Below the pieces are notes generated by a model. It was not told the origin of the DNA, did no database searches, and saw only the letters and a list, made by a program, of their open reading frames with translations. Shown piece by piece: positions 8,560 through 17,963 of a DNA stretch of 64,000 nt. Positions within the stretch are counted from its first letter, which is position 1. Each line of letters opens with the position of its first letter. The translations under genes were made by a program, and so were the position numbers. The stretch lies in the NCBI RefSeq assembly GCF_029223195.1, contig NZ_JARHUF010000001.1, forward strand, positions 248,001 to 312,000. Direction: 5' to 3'. The DNA comes from Vibrio sp. CAU 1672 (GTDB lineage Bacteria; Pseudomonadota; Gammaproteobacteria; Enterobacterales; Vibrionaceae).

Positions 8560-9657
8560 TTAAGCGAAGATAAAGCTGTAAAGATAACCCGCACCCATTG
8601 CCATAGTCAGGATGACAAACAGGAAAGCTGCGATCATCTGACTCTTAAAGATCGATTTCAATAAAATCACTTCTGTAAGACTTGCGCCCGCGCTACCGAT
8701 AATAAGTGCCATTACCGAGCCTAATGCCATACCTTTTTGTACCAGTGCCGCACTCAGTGGGATCACGGCTTCTGCACGTATGTACAATGGGATACCGATA
8801 ATGGCCGCTACTGGAATCGCATACCATTTTGCTTCACCTGCGTATTCTGCAATCAGATCTGTAGGAATAAAACCGTAGATGAAAGACCCGATTGCAATGC
8901 CCAACATTAAGTATGGGAATACTTGTTTGAAGTCTTTCCAGGTTGAGTGCCAAATACGTACCCAACGGCCTGGTTGCTGCTCTTCAACAATCATCGCGGT
9001 CGCACTGCCGTCTGCTGAGCAACAGGATACTTCAATTTTTGGTTCTACTTTTGCCGCACTGTCACCACAGCAAGACGTTTTTGCCATTACTGGTGCAGCT
9101 TCACTACATGAACTTGTGCTACAGCTGGATGCTGGTTTTTCTGCTGCTTTTTTTATACGTGAATCAGCGCAAGTTGTAGCGCATGAAGACGCTTCTGCAG
9201 CTTGGTACGCTTCGGGTTTTACATAACGCTCAAAGCCTAACCTTTCAAGTACGTAGCCAGCCACTACCGATACTGTCATCGCAATAGCAAAGTAGAATGC
9301 CGCTACTTTCCATCCAAAGGTCACCACAAACAAACCAATGATTACCGGGTTAAGCAGTGGGCTTGCAAACAGGAATACCATCATTGGGCCGAAACCTGCT
9401 TTAGCACGCAATAAACCTTTAAGGAAAGGAATGGTTGAACATGAGCAGAAAGGGGTAATCGAGCCCAATAGCGCCGCAATAAAGTAGCCTTTACCGTTTT
9501 TCGAACTCAGGATAGATTGAATTTTCTCTGGTGTTAGAAAGTCTTGTAAGACACCAACAATGTAGCTGATTGCCAGGAAGAGGATAATTAGCTCTGTTGC
9601 CAGAAACGCAAACATATCAAGCGCTTCCTTTGCCATGGTCATGATTTCAGGGTTCAT
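8560..9657 (-). CDS. ArsP/YraQ-type permease with Cys-rich cytoplasmic loop
   Basis: 365 aa. Two blocks of about four membrane helices (about 13-140 and 245-365) flank a hydrophilic loop, as in the permease family that includes the organoarsenical exporter ArsP and YraQ. The family motif TPFCSCST is at 68-75. The loop (about 150-228) holds eight Cys: 159, 163, 179, 184 and the pairs 196-197 and 212-213, a pattern that suggests metal or metalloid binding. A GGAGA site precedes the ATG. It is divergent from an ArsR-type repressor, so expression is probably induced by the ion it moves. Which ion cannot be told from sequence. Confidence 0.8.
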   Translation of the reverse strand: MNPEIMTMAKEALDMFAFLATELIILFLAISYIVGVLQDFLTPEKIQSILSSKNGKGYFIAALLGSITPFCSCSTIPFLKGLLRAKAGFGPMMVFLFASPLLNPVIIGLFVVTFGWKVAAFYFAIAMTVSVVAGYVLERLGFERYVKPEAYQAAEASSCATTCADSRIKKAAEKPASSCSTSSCSEAAPVMAKTSCCGDSAAKVEPKIEVSCCSADGSATAMIVEEQQPGRWVRIWHSTWKDFKQVFPYLMLGIAIGSFIYGFIPTDLIAEYAGEAKWYAIPVAAIIGIPLYIRAEAVIPLSAALVQKGMALGSVMALIIGSAGASLTEVILLKSIFKSQMIAAFLFVILTMAMGAGYLYSFIFA

Positions 9658-9727
9658 ATTGATTCTCCGACTGATTTTTTATCAGTAACTATTAATACCG
9701 TAATGAAGTTAAACACTTCATTTCTAC

Positions 9728-9879
9728 AATTCTCGAATTATAGAAATAAAGTTTATTTCGTCAATCATTTTATTTCGACATTATTCGAAATGTTTTATAA
9801 TCCATTATTTATCAATAAGTTAAATCTTTAATCAGTCAGCATTTGCCATTATTGGACATTTCCATTATTATCGAATAAT
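9728..9879. promoter_or_regulatory. candidate ArsR operators between permease and regulator
   Basis: The 251-nt AT-rich divergent spacer contains three TCGA-centred palindromic elements: AATTCTCGAATT at 9728-9739, CATTATTCGAAATG at 9779-9792, and TTATTATCGAATAA at 9866-9879. Repeated dyads of this type are typical binding sites of ArsR/SmtB repressors. Assignment to this regulator is inference from location. Confidence 0.55.
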
Positions 9880-9908
9880 TCATAAATTGTAATCCTAAGG
9901 TGGCCTCT

Positions 9909-10217
9909 ATGGAACTCGAAGCTGTAGCAAAAGCGCTAAAAGAACTTGGGCATCCTACCCGTTTGTGCATCTATAAAGAGGTGGTGAAAGCTGGCTACCA
10001 GGGAATTACCGTTGGTAGCGTTCAGGATATACTCGGTATTCCAGCCTCTACCCTTTCTCATCATGTTTCGAGCCTTGCTTCTGCCGGACTGATCAGTCAG
10101 CGTCGTGAAGGCCGTACTTTGTACTGCGTGGCTGAATACGAATGTCTGGACAATGTGATTGGCTTCTTACGCGATGAATGTTGTCTCAACGAGGGCGGAT
10201 ACCACAACGAATCTTGA
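9909..10217 (+). CDS. ArsR/SmtB-family repressor
   Basis: 102 aa winged helix-turn-helix protein: ALKELGHPTRLCIYK, then the recognition helix in IPASTLSHHVSSLASAGLI and the wing QRREGRTLYC. Start at ATG 9909, with AAGG 8 nt upstream. Candidate sensing Cys are in HPTRLC (about residue 20), TLYC, YEC and the C-terminal pair RDECC. The classical ELCVCDL box is absent. It probably represses the divergent permease gene and itself until a thiophilic ion binds. Its 3' end runs into the amylase remnant without a visible terminator. Confidence 0.88.
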   Translation: MELEAVAKALKELGHPTRLCIYKEVVKAGYQGITVGSVQDILGIPASTLSHHVSSLASAGLISQRREGRTLYCVAEYECLDNVIGFLRDECCLNEGGYHNES

Positions 10218-10278
10218 GGGCGCATTGTTGGTGTTCATAGTGGGCAACGAGTATTAGGTCAAACCTGTAGCTAGTTGA

Positions 10279-10830
10279 TGCGTTGGCTGGGCCAGCCTGA
10301 CTAAACTGCATGATCCACTGGTTTATGGCCAGGCACTGGATAACGCTCGGGCAGTAACCTTTACCATTACACATGACATACCTACAAATGACGGCTTCCG
10401 TTATCAGATAATGTCTCCAGAAGATGAAGCACTCGCTTACGCTTACATTCTTGGTAAAGATGGAGGAACACCACTTATTTACAGTGATGAGCTACCAGAT
10501 AGCGAAGACAAGGACAACGGCCGCTGGGCAGATGTCTGGAACAAAACTGATATGAAAAACATGATCGCTTTCCATAATGCCATGCAGGGTCAAGGTATGA
10601 CGGTACTGCACAGTGACCAGTGCCTGCTTCTCTTTAAGCGTGGCAAACAAGGCGTTGTTGGTATTAACAAGTGTGGTAAAGAACGTAACCATACCGTCGA
10701 CACATATCAGCATGAGTTCAACTGGTATCAGTCCTATCAAGACACACTTTCACAAGCGACTGAAACGGTAAGTTCCCGTTATCACACGTTCAGTATTCCT
10801 GCGCGCACCGCAAGAATGTATATGCTCTAA
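10279..10830 (+). pseudogene. 3' remnant of an alpha-amylase (GH13) gene
   Basis: An open stretch of 183 codons beginning right after an in-frame TGA, with no good start codon before an internal ATG at 10411. The protein keeps GH13 conserved region IV (VTFTITHDIPTND at about residues 24-36) and the following C-terminal barrel and beta-domain segments (LAYAYILGKDGG, TPLIYSDE), running to the natural stop. Regions I-III, which carry the nucleophile Asp and acid/base Glu, are missing, so it cannot be active. It starts about 60 nt after the ArsR gene: the ars-type pair appears to have been joined to an amylase gene by a deletion or insertion. Confidence 0.75.
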
Positions 10831-10837
10831 ATTCACT

Positions 10838-10861
10838 GTGGTCCTGATGTATCAGGACCAC
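10838..10861 (+). terminator. hairpin after the amylase remnant
   Basis: Perfect 11-bp arms GTGGTCCTGAT (10838-10848) and ATCAGGACCAC (10851-10861) with a 2-nt centre. There is no following T tract, so termination would be weak; probably the old amylase terminator. Confidence 0.5.
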
Positions 10862-10893
10862 GATTAGTTAGTAAAAATAGACAGATCAGTTAT

Positions 10894-10917
10894 AGCCCGG
10901 TGAGACTTCACCGGGCT
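10894..10917. repeat. inverted repeat / hairpin
   Basis: AGCCCGGTGA (10894-10903) pairs perfectly with TCACCGGGCT (10908-10917), loop GACT, followed by ATT. It could be a second terminator. Confidence 0.5.
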
Positions 10918-11359
10918 ATTGCCACAAATGACACATCTACACCAACATTGAAAAATCTTCCAACATGCTGCGACGCATATACCTTAGCGGCAAGAATGAA
11001 TGCAGCATAGTTCCCAGGTTTACCACCCACATAGTTAAAGAAATAGCAGATAGGGTTATTTCTTATGAACTGGTGGCGATGCACAACCACTACATTGCTG
11101 ATTCAGCATGGCCCCAAAGGCATTGAGCTAAAGGCTTATAGCCATAAGGTTAATTTGGGCAACAAGCTGCTACCTAATTGTACAAGAGGCTCTTGCACAA
11201 ACACCCCAATGCATTTCTGCCCCAAACCTTCATAGAATGATTGTTCGTTAGTGCCTTTATGAGCTGAGTTTATCCCAAATATACCTAATGATTGATTTTT
11301 AGGAGATTAGGCGGATAGAATCCGTTAAACATGTGTTATTCCAAAGAGAATCAAATTAT
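10918..11359. other. probable gene-free region with degraded coding traces
   Basis: No convincing gene. A 53-codon open frame at 10965-11126 (+), containing THIVKEIADRVISYELV, looks protein-like but lacks a ribosome site. A palindrome CAAGAG-G-CTCTTG is near 11183-11195. Close to the next gene, TTAGGCGG is followed by GTTAAAC at 11324-11330; both resemble the 3' end of integron recombination sites, but no complete site is evident. Confidence 0.35.
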
Positions 11360-11935
11360 ATGCCTGAACCAGATTTATCGAGAGTCATGACATTTGCAAC
11401 ACCGAAAGATCTTAGCGAGTGGCTCAAGGAGAATCACTCAACTGAAAATGAATTGTGGGTGAAAATATTTAAGAAAAATTCTGGGGTTCAAAGTGTTACT
11501 TGGAATGATGTAGTCATAGAGGTTTTGTGTTGGGGTTGGATTGACGGTGTTAAAAAGTCAATTGATGAACAAGCCTATCTTCAGCGTATAACTCCCAGAA
11601 CAACACGAAGTAACTGGTCTAAAAGAAACACAGAGCATGTTGAACGTTTGATAATTGATGGTCGCATGAATGAATCTGGCCTTGCACATGTTCGTGCTGC
11701 GAAAGCTGACGGTCGTTGGGATAACGCCTATGTCACAAGTGAAATGGAAATTCCCGTAGATTTCTTAGCTGCATTGGAAAGTCAGCCGAAAGTAAAACAA
11801 TTTTTTGAAACACTTAATAAATCGAATCGTTATGTAATCGCATCTGGATTAACAAGCGCAAAGAAACCCGAAACTAGACAAAGACGATTTACAAAATACA
11901 TGACAATGCTTGTAAATGAGGAAAAACCTAAATAA
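11360..11935 (+). CDS. YdeI/OmpD-associated family protein
   Basis: 191 aa. Recognised by the N-terminal block (FATPKDLSEWLKENHSTEN), the central LCWGWIDGVKKSID and RITPRTTRSNWSKRN segments, and a C-terminal KPETRQRRFTKY, all typical of this family (also called bacteriocin-protection proteins). Start at ATG 11360 with AGAGAA upstream; an in-frame start at 11333 would add 9 residues. The gene is visibly more AT-rich and uses different codons from its neighbours, suggesting horizontal acquisition. Function in the cell is not established. Confidence 0.8.
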   Translation: MPEPDLSRVMTFATPKDLSEWLKENHSTENELWVKIFKKNSGVQSVTWNDVVIEVLCWGWIDGVKKSIDEQAYLQRITPRTTRSNWSKRNTEHVERLIIDGRMNESGLAHVRAAKADGRWDNAYVTSEMEIPVDFLAALESQPKVKQFFETLNKSNRYVIASGLTSAKKPETRQRRFTKYMTMLVNEEKPK

Positions 11936-12310
11936 GTGCCATTCCCATATATGCATATTGTCAGTTTCGTTTCCTCGATGTGACTAGATCTGATAGGTTG
12001 CCCTAAAACGCCCCGTGGGATCGTGGGGCGGATACCAAGGTTCTGTCCAGAAACGAGTCAAACAGTGATAAAACTGTATTATTTTCCTCGTGAAGCTTTG
12101 GAGGAATGATCCCCCAAAAATGAGCACACCTCACCAGCCTATCAATTGACTATTGTTCATAAAGGGAGAGTATCCGAGCGTACACTATTATCCTCCGAGC
12201 TCATTGCCCTATCCGACAGGCAGATTTATAGACAGTTGGAAGCTCAACTCTTGGGGATTAAAGTGCGGTTTGCTATCATTGCCGCTTCAATCGATTCAAT
12301 GGACATTAGA
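11936..12310. other. spacer between YdeI-family gene and MazG-like gene
   Basis: Holds a hairpin CGCCCC...GGGGCG near 12009-12030. From TTG 12146 an open frame runs in phase into the downstream gene, adding 55 residues, but this part has no ribosome site. Inside it lies a promoter-like pair, TTGGGG about 12251 and TATCAT about 12274, 17 bp apart, which places transcription just before the chosen downstream start. Confidence 0.4.
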
Positions 12311-12886
12311 ATGCAACTGTCAAAGCTGACCCAAGAGATTTTTGATCACTTATACCGTGACATCACCGAGTTCCGTAGCACGTTCGACCTGCCAGTCGCA
12401 GACGTTACCAGCTTAGATGCACAAGCAGATACGCTACATACTTCTCTGGCGATCGAAGAGCTAACTGAACTGGCGGAAGCAGATTGTAAAACCGAGCAGG
12501 CTGACGCAATCGTAGACAGCGTTTATGTCCTCATGGGCCGCCTTGTACACCTTGGCAACGACAAAGTTGAGGACAACCTGGCAATCAGCTATCTGATCGA
12601 TCTCCTGTTAAACGTAGCGGTCAACCGTGGCATTGACTTTATCCCTTGCTGGGACGAAGTTCACTCCAGCAACATGAGTAAAGTATGCCGTAATGAGCAG
12701 GAGTACACAGAGACCGAGAAGTTTTACGCCGAGCAGGGAATCAAACTAATGGCCGTGCAAAAAGGCGAGTACATTATCGCCAAATGTGCTGAAGACTTTG
12801 TTTCAGAAAGCAAGACCATTCGTAAAGGCAAAGTACTGAAATCCGTCTACTACCGCCCGGCAGATCTTACCCCGCTCACGCAATAA
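12311..12886 (+). CDS. MazG-like nucleoside triphosphate pyrophosphohydrolase family protein
   Basis: 191 aa all-helical protein. The metal-binding pattern of all-alpha NTP pyrophosphatases is visible: EELTELAEAD followed about 10 residues later by QADAIVDSVYVLMG, i.e. ExxE...ExxD-like acidic helices. The second half (DEVHSSNMSKVCRNEQEY, KVLKSVYYRPADL) fits the phage-like/HisE-related members that hydrolyse NTPs or nucleotide analogues. Start at 12311 (MQLSKLTQEIF) is judged best from conservation; 12299 is also possible. The in-frame extension back to 12146 is probably not translated. Confidence 0.75.
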   Translation: MQLSKLTQEIFDHLYRDITEFRSTFDLPVADVTSLDAQADTLHTSLAIEELTELAEADCKTEQADAIVDSVYVLMGRLVHLGNDKVEDNLAISYLIDLLLNVAVNRGIDFIPCWDEVHSSNMSKVCRNEQEYTETEKFYAEQGIKLMAVQKGEYIIAKCAEDFVSESKTIRKGKVLKSVYYRPADLTPLTQ

Positions 12887-12916
12887 GCCTGTACGGGACA
12901 CCAGCACCACACTTAA

Positions 12917-12944
12917 AAAAACGACCTCTTATGGGTCGTTTTTC
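12917..12944 (+). terminator. rho-independent terminator
   Basis: AAACGACC...GGGTCGTTTTTC hairpin with T tract, between the MazG-like gene and the convergent btuD. Confidence 0.8.
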
Positions 12945-12960
12945 TGTTGCAGTCAGCTTC

Positions 12961-13728
12961 TTATTCAAAGATCAGATAAGGCCGGTCTTCGAGCATAACT
13001 TTGCTTACTTGGGTGTTAAACACCTCGCCGAGCCCCTCTTCCGTCAAGACATCATTAGCGTTGCCAGAAGAGTGCAGTACACCATTACTCAGCAAAAGTA
13101 CTTTATCTGCATGCTTCAGTGTTCGGTTAAGATCGTGATTCGCGACTAAAATGCCGACCCCCTGAGCCGCAACGGCACTGATAAGCTGATACAACAACCC
13201 CTCCTGGGCAATATCGAGCGGCGCAGCAGGTTCATCCAGGATCAGTAACTGTGAATATGGGTTAATCGCCCGCCACACTTGCAAACACACACCAGCAAGT
13301 CGAACACGCTGCCATTCCCCCCCGGAAAGGGTCTGAATGTTGCGATGCAGTTTGTCTTGCAGTTGCACCAGAGCAATGACCAGACCAACGGCATCGCGTA
13401 CTTTACTGTCCGCAAGGTTCACCCCATAAGGTAAAGACAAAGCCAGGTATTGAAATACATCAACATTGAATGCGGGTCTGGATTGTTGGCACAAATACCC
13501 CCTGACATGCGCTTGTTCAGCCAGTGGCATCGCAAGTAAATCGCTGCCATTGATGAAAACCTGACCATGCAAACCATCCCGGCTGGTCAGTGTCCCTGCT
13601 ATCGCGGCCAACAAAGTACTTTTACCGGAACCATTTGGCCCGACCACATGCACCACTTCCCCGGCCTTACATTCAAATGAAAGTGGTAAGAGACGACTAC
13701 CAATCGCGAGGTGCTTAACGTGAATCAT
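12961..13728 (-). CDS. btuD: vitamin B12 import ATP-binding protein BtuD
   Basis: 255 aa ABC ATPase. Walker [10 protein letters not shown] at 30-38, signature LSGGE at 134-138, Walker B LLILDEP at 161-167 and switch His198 (NHDLNR) are intact. It overlaps the 3' end of btuC by 14 nt, and the pairing with a FecCD-type permease plus the neighbouring cob genes make BtuD the best assignment rather than a siderophore transporter ATPase. The BtuF binding protein is not in this window. Confidence 0.88.
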   Translation of the reverse strand: MIHVKHLAIGSRLLPLSFECKAGEVVHVVGPNGSGKSTLLAAIAGTLTSRDGLHGQVFINGSDLLAMPLAEQAHVRGYLCQQSRPAFNVDVFQYLALSLPYGVNLADSKVRDAVGLVIALVQLQDKLHRNIQTLSGGEWQRVRLAGVCLQVWRAINPYSQLLILDEPAAPLDIAQEGLLYQLISAVAAQGVGILVANHDLNRTLKHADKVLLLSNGVLHSSGNANDVLTEEGLGEVFNTQVSKVMLEDRPYLIFE

Positions 13729-14710
13729 GACTTTTTACCAACATCCAGATAAAAATAGGTGCGCCGATGGTGGTGGTCATCACCCCTAAAGGCAGTTCGG
13801 CTGAATCCAGCAGCAAGCGGGCACCAATATCCGCAAACACCAGCAGAGTCGCTCCCGCCAGCGCTGATAATGGTAAAAGGTAACGGTTTTCTGTGCCAAA
13901 CGCCAAACGCAGCAAATGGGGCACAACCAGGCCAACAAAGCTGATGATGCCGCCTAGCGCGACCGCGCCCCCGACCAAAATCGAGATTGCACAAATCAGC
14001 TTCCAGCGCATCTGATCGACATCAATACCCAGTTGCTTCGCGTGCACCTCTCCCAGCATTAGTTTATCCAGCGGCTGGCCCTGACGACACAGCCAGTACA
14101 ATACCGGAAGAACGAGTAAGCTTACGCTGTGCTGATACCAACTGGTTCCGCTGATACTCCCCATCAGCCAGTACATCAACTGCCTGAGACTCAGGTCATC
14201 GCTAAAGTAAAACGACCATGTCACGGCGGCACTCGAGAGGATCCCCAAAGCAACGCCCACCAGTAACAATCGCGCCGTGGAAAGACGCATCGCACGTGCC
14301 ATTGCAACTAAAATGAAGGTGAAAACCAGCGAACCTAATATCGCCGCCAGCATAAACACCACCGGGGTTGGTGCCACCGGAAGCAAAAACATCGCGATCA
14401 CCATCGCCAGGCTGGCCCCACCAGAAATCCCCAGCACACCGGGTTCAGCCAGTACGTTACCTAACAGAACCTGCAAAGCGGCTCCGGACACCGCCAGAGC
14501 CCCACCGATAACGGCTGCGGCTAACAACCGCGGCAAGCGTAAATCCAGCAGCAGTTTCTGCTCAAACGCAGACAGAGACTCAAATGGCGAAAGAAACACT
14601 TCTCCGACCATTAAGTGAAGCAGCGACAGAAGCAGCAAAATGGCGGCCATAAGCAGCAGGTAACGCTGCCAGCGGCGCTGTTTGTTCAATATAAGCTGTT
14701 GAAAATCCAT
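13715..14710 (-). CDS. btuC: vitamin B12 import permease BtuC
   Basis: 331 aa, about ten membrane helices, FecCD family. The conserved FecCD blocks are present: [19 protein letters not shown] near the N-terminus, the [14 protein letters not shown] segment and [20 protein letters not shown] near the C-terminus, the latter contacting the ATPase. ATG at 14710 is preferred over TTG at 14722. It forms the transmembrane part of the BtuCD importer. It lies 93 nt downstream of astE on the same strand; no cobalamin riboswitch was seen in that gap. Confidence 0.88.
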   Translation of the reverse strand: MDFQQLILNKQRRWQRYLLLMAAILLLLSLLHLMVGEVFLSPFESLSAFEQKLLLDLRLPRLLAAAVIGGALAVSGAALQVLLGNVLAEPGVLGISGGASLAMVIAMFLLPVAPTPVVFMLAAILGSLVFTFILVAMARAMRLSTARLLLVGVALGILSSAAVTWSFYFSDDLSLRQLMYWLMGSISGTSWYQHSVSLLVLPVLYWLCRQGQPLDKLMLGEVHAKQLGIDVDQMRWKLICAISILVGGAVALGGIISFVGLVVPHLLRLAFGTENRYLLPLSALAGATLLVFADIGARLLLDSAELPLGVMTTTIGAPIFIWMLVKSHDSR

Positions 14711-14803
14711 AATTTCCGACAAATAGACAAAAGGCTCAACCTTTCAGTTAAGCCTCTTGAGGTTCTTCATGTATACCTGATCATCAATGATAAGGCCGTT
14801 GAA

Positions 14804-15832
14804 TTAATCGTACACCAATTGACCATCTTCAAAACGGGTTTTAACCACACAGACCATCAAAGCGGCGCGCTGCCCTATCGCAACTTCACGGTTAGGGAAA
14901 ACAATCGCCTCATTGTCATTCTTAGCCATCAATGGCTTATCCCCGTCGTGGCCAAACACCTCACCATGTACAAACGAAGTAAAGTTTTCCACATTGTCAT
15001 CAAACATGAAGTCAAAATCATCATGCAGGCGCACAATCGTGCGGCTGACACGGTATTTTATACACGGTTTGGGCAGATGTTCCGGCTGTGACGATGCGAT
15101 CAGATTACGCAGCGCCAAATCAAATGCCGTGAACTTATCGAGATCATTTTCACCAACCCGTGCTACCCGGCCCAACTCCAGAGTCAGCGCTTGTGCTGCG
15201 TAGTTTTCCGCACTACACCAACTGAATGTGCTGGATGGAGAATTGGACAACAACACCGCTTCGATGTGGGCACTGTCGAGAAAATCCATCAGTTCTTTAC
15301 CCCGGACAGGATGACGCGTCTTCGGGCTGACCGCAAAGGTATAGTGTTTTGAGTCGCGGATAGCGCAATGCAAATCCAGGTGCCAGCGCGTTTTTGGTGC
15401 GGTATCTTGATAAAACTGTTTTACCAGCACTTTCAATGTATCGGCGATCACCAACTCACGGGATTCATTGTGCGGCTTATCATCAAACAGTCGATTTAAA
15501 TTTTCATCTAAATAACGGGTATGTGCCAGTGTGGCCTGTGGGTGTGCAATTATAAACAGGCAGCGTGCATCGACTTGCTGAAAACCAGATTCTATATCTT
15601 GAATAATGGTGTCCACCAGCTCCATTGGCGCTGTTTCATCACCATGGATACCGCAGGAAATAATGATATTCTTGCTGTCCTGATCATAGTTTTCAGGCAC
15701 AACCTCTAACACACCCTGCTGATAAAGTTTCAGAATCACACCGTTAGAAAGCACTTTTTCTACCGGCGCCACTTCAAGATGAATATCCAACGTATCCGTT
15801 AAAAACGATTGGCGAAATAGGGACTTCGTCAT
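14804..15832 (-). CDS. astE: succinylglutamate desuccinylase AstE
   Basis: 342 aa zinc hydrolase of the M14-like AstE/AspA family. Zinc ligands appear in CGIHGDETAPMEL (about residues 61-73, His and Glu) and in the WHLDLHCAIRDS segment (His). It releases succinate from N-succinylglutamate, the last step of the arginine succinyltransferase pathway. A strong AAGGAGT site precedes the ATG. The other ast genes are not in the window, as is common in vibrios where astE is separate. Confidence 0.9.
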   Translation of the reverse strand: MTKSLFRQSFLTDTLDIHLEVAPVEKVLSNGVILKLYQQGVLEVVPENYDQDSKNIIISCGIHGDETAPMELVDTIIQDIESGFQQVDARCLFIIAHPQATLAHTRYLDENLNRLFDDKPHNESRELVIADTLKVLVKQFYQDTAPKTRWHLDLHCAIRDSKHYTFAVSPKTRHPVRGKELMDFLDSAHIEAVLLSNSPSSTFSWCSAENYAAQALTLELGRVARVGENDLDKFTAFDLALRNLIASSQPEHLPKPCIKYRVSRTIVRLHDDFDFMFDDNVENFTSFVHGEVFGHDGDKPLMAKNDNEAIVFPNREVAIGQRAALMVCVVKTRFEDGQLVYD

Positions 15833-16071
15833 GCGTTACTCCTTAATAGCACGGCAGATATGTTAATAAATTGTACAGCGAATTTTTGTTGTTGCGATCC
15901 CACTTATGACTAGAGAGACTCATTTTTTCTGCAAAATTTCCCTGCAAATTACGCCATGTGCTTACATCAGACTCAAGTCCGACTACTTTTTAAACAATTA
16001 CAAAGTGTTAGGGCCGTGAACTTTACCACAGCCCTGCACATAATCATTATAATTTGATCAAATTTCGTGGT

Positions 16072-17871
16072 TTAAACATCACGCTGTGCGAGTAAACGTT
16101 CGAATTGATCGACTTTTTCTCTGACCAGCTCTACGCTCTGTTGCCAGAAATCCGCCTGAGTCAGATCCATCGCCAGATGCTTAGCTACCACCTCTTCCGC
16201 CATCATACTGCCGGTATCACGCAGTAAGTTGACATAATCGGTATAGAAATGTTCCCCTTTTGCTTCGCGCAGAGCATAAATTCCCTTGCTGAACAAGAAA
16301 CCGAACAGATACGGGTAATTGTAGAAACTCACCTCGGCAATAGAGAAGTGCAACTTACTGGCCCAGAAATACGGATCAGCTTCGCTCATCACATCGCCAT
16401 ACCACTCTTGCCAAGTCTGGCTCATGAGTTCACAAAAATCCTGAGCGGTGAGCTCACCGTGCTGACGCTGCTGGTAAAAAGCCTTTTCAAACTCGTAACG
16501 TACCGGAATGTTGATCATCAGTGCTAATGCTGAAGAAAGCTCTTCCCACAGCATTTCCAGTTGTTCATCCACCTTGTCGGCTTGTGAAATAAGATGATCC
16601 CGCACGATGTTTTCGGCAAAAATTGACGCCGTTTCAGCCAATGTCATCGGGTATTTAGTCTGACATAATGGCATATCTTTGAGCACCCAGTTATGGAATG
16701 CATGACCGAGTTCGTGGGCTAAGGTCATCAGATCAGAGCGACTGCCACTCCAGGTCATGAAGACCAACGGCGTACGTGTCGCCGGTAGTTTAGTGCAGTA
16801 AGCGCCAAGGCGTTTATTCGCATTAGGTGCGGCATCAATCCAGCCATTTTTCACCATCATCCGCACGAACTCAGACATCTCCGGATTGACCGTTTCAAAT
16901 GCTTCGCAGATCAGCTCAATCGCTTCATCAAACTCGTATACCTTAGCTGTGCCACTTAATGCGGGCATGGCTGCCAAATGATTCCATGGCTTCATTTCGT
17001 CCAAGCCGTGCACTCTGGCCATCAGTTGGCCCGCCTTCTGGCCGATATCACGGCTTTGTTTTGCAACCTTCATCATGGTATCAAGCGTCTCAGCCTGAAT
17101 GCGGCTGCTGTGCAAACTCGGCTCAAGAAAATGCACCTGACGCTTTTTAGAGCGCTTCTTGTTCTCGGTTAAGCGCCAGCCTGCCAAAGCATTTAATATC
17201 GCCGCAAATGATTCCTGGTGGGTTGCCATCGCAGCTTGGATCGCGCGCCAGGCAGGTTCCTGGCGCTCAAACTCCCCGCCATAAAGGATACTCGCCGCCT
17301 GAGAGAATCCCAATTGCTCCGACTCACCATTTGCGTATTTCAGTTCCAGCTTAAGCGAACCGGTCAAGTTGTCATAAAGCTTACCCCAGGCAGAGTTACC
17401 ATCCACGCTCATGGCTGCCAGTAACTGTTCTTCCTCATTGCTGAGCCGGGTATCCGCTAGCTTACGATTGGTCAGGATGGAAAACGCCTGGCCACTGATA
17501 TCAGGGTTCTCATGATCCAGCACTCTGACAACGTACTCGCTATCGGCATGGATCAGTTTCAGCTCAAACGGGCTAAATGCTTGTGATAGCTCAGAGTAAA
17601 TGCGTGTCATACGCCCAATCAACGCCTTAGCCGAGGCGTTTTGTGCATCCACCGATGCATAGCAATTGGCAAAATTGTAAATTGTGCCTGCCAGACGAGT
17701 AGCAGCTTCATGGGTCAATATCGCATTCTGCATCACCTCAACAGAATCACAATCCCGTGATTGCTTGTCGAGCAGTTCGATACACTGCTCAACCAAGGTG
17801 ATATCATCTTGAATTCGTGGATCAGCTAAGTGTTCATAAACAATAGATAAATCCCAACTCGGAGCGGTCAT
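16072..17871 (-). CDS. pepF: M3 family oligoendopeptidase F
   Basis: 599 aa. Thimet-type zinc motif HELGHAFHN at about 388-396 (LAHELGHAFHNWV) with the downstream Glu ligand in LAETASIFAE. An AAAGGA site lies 7 nt before the ATG. It degrades short peptides in the cytoplasm. It lies just downstream of the cob gene cluster on the same strand, 92 nt after cobC, but has no functional link to it. Confidence 0.9.
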   Translation of the reverse strand: MTAPSWDLSIVYEHLADPRIQDDITLVEQCIELLDKQSRDCDSVEVMQNAILTHEAATRLAGTIYNFANCYASVDAQNASAKALIGRMTRIYSELSQAFSPFELKLIHADSEYVVRVLDHENPDISGQAFSILTNRKLADTRLSNEEEQLLAAMSVDGNSAWGKLYDNLTGSLKLELKYANGESEQLGFSQAASILYGGEFERQEPAWRAIQAAMATHQESFAAILNALAGWRLTENKKRSKKRQVHFLEPSLHSSRIQAETLDTMMKVAKQSRDIGQKAGQLMARVHGLDEMKPWNHLAAMPALSGTAKVYEFDEAIELICEAFETVNPEMSEFVRMMVKNGWIDAAPNANKRLGAYCTKLPATRTPLVFMTWSGSRSDLMTLAHELGHAFHNWVLKDMPLCQTKYPMTLAETASIFAENIVRDHLISQADKVDEQLEMLWEELSSALALMINIPVRYEFEKAFYQQRQHGELTAQDFCELMSQTWQEWYGDVMSEADPYFWASKLHFSIAEVSFYNYPYLFGFLFSKGIYALREAKGEHFYTDYVNLLRDTGSMMAEEVVAKHLAMDLTQADFWQQSVELVREKVDQFERLLAQRDV

Positions 17872-17963
17872 GTAAGGTTCCTTTTGTAATCATCGTACCA
17901 GTATGGATACGCACGATGTGTTTATCCAGCGGCTAGTCCTGGCATCGTCCGTGACTAAATAAG

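Noticed and set aside
10908..11090. 60-aa leftward frame in the spacer after the amylase remnant
   Set aside because: No ribosome site, no recognisable family, and overlapping frames on the other strand look equally protein-like.
12146..12886. Full 246-aa reading of the MazG-like protein
   Set aside because: The added N-terminus lacks a ribosome site and a promoter-like sequence lies inside it; start at 12311 preferred.
14711..14803. Possible cobalamin riboswitch before btuC
   Set aside because: Gap is too short and contains no B12-box-like sequence.
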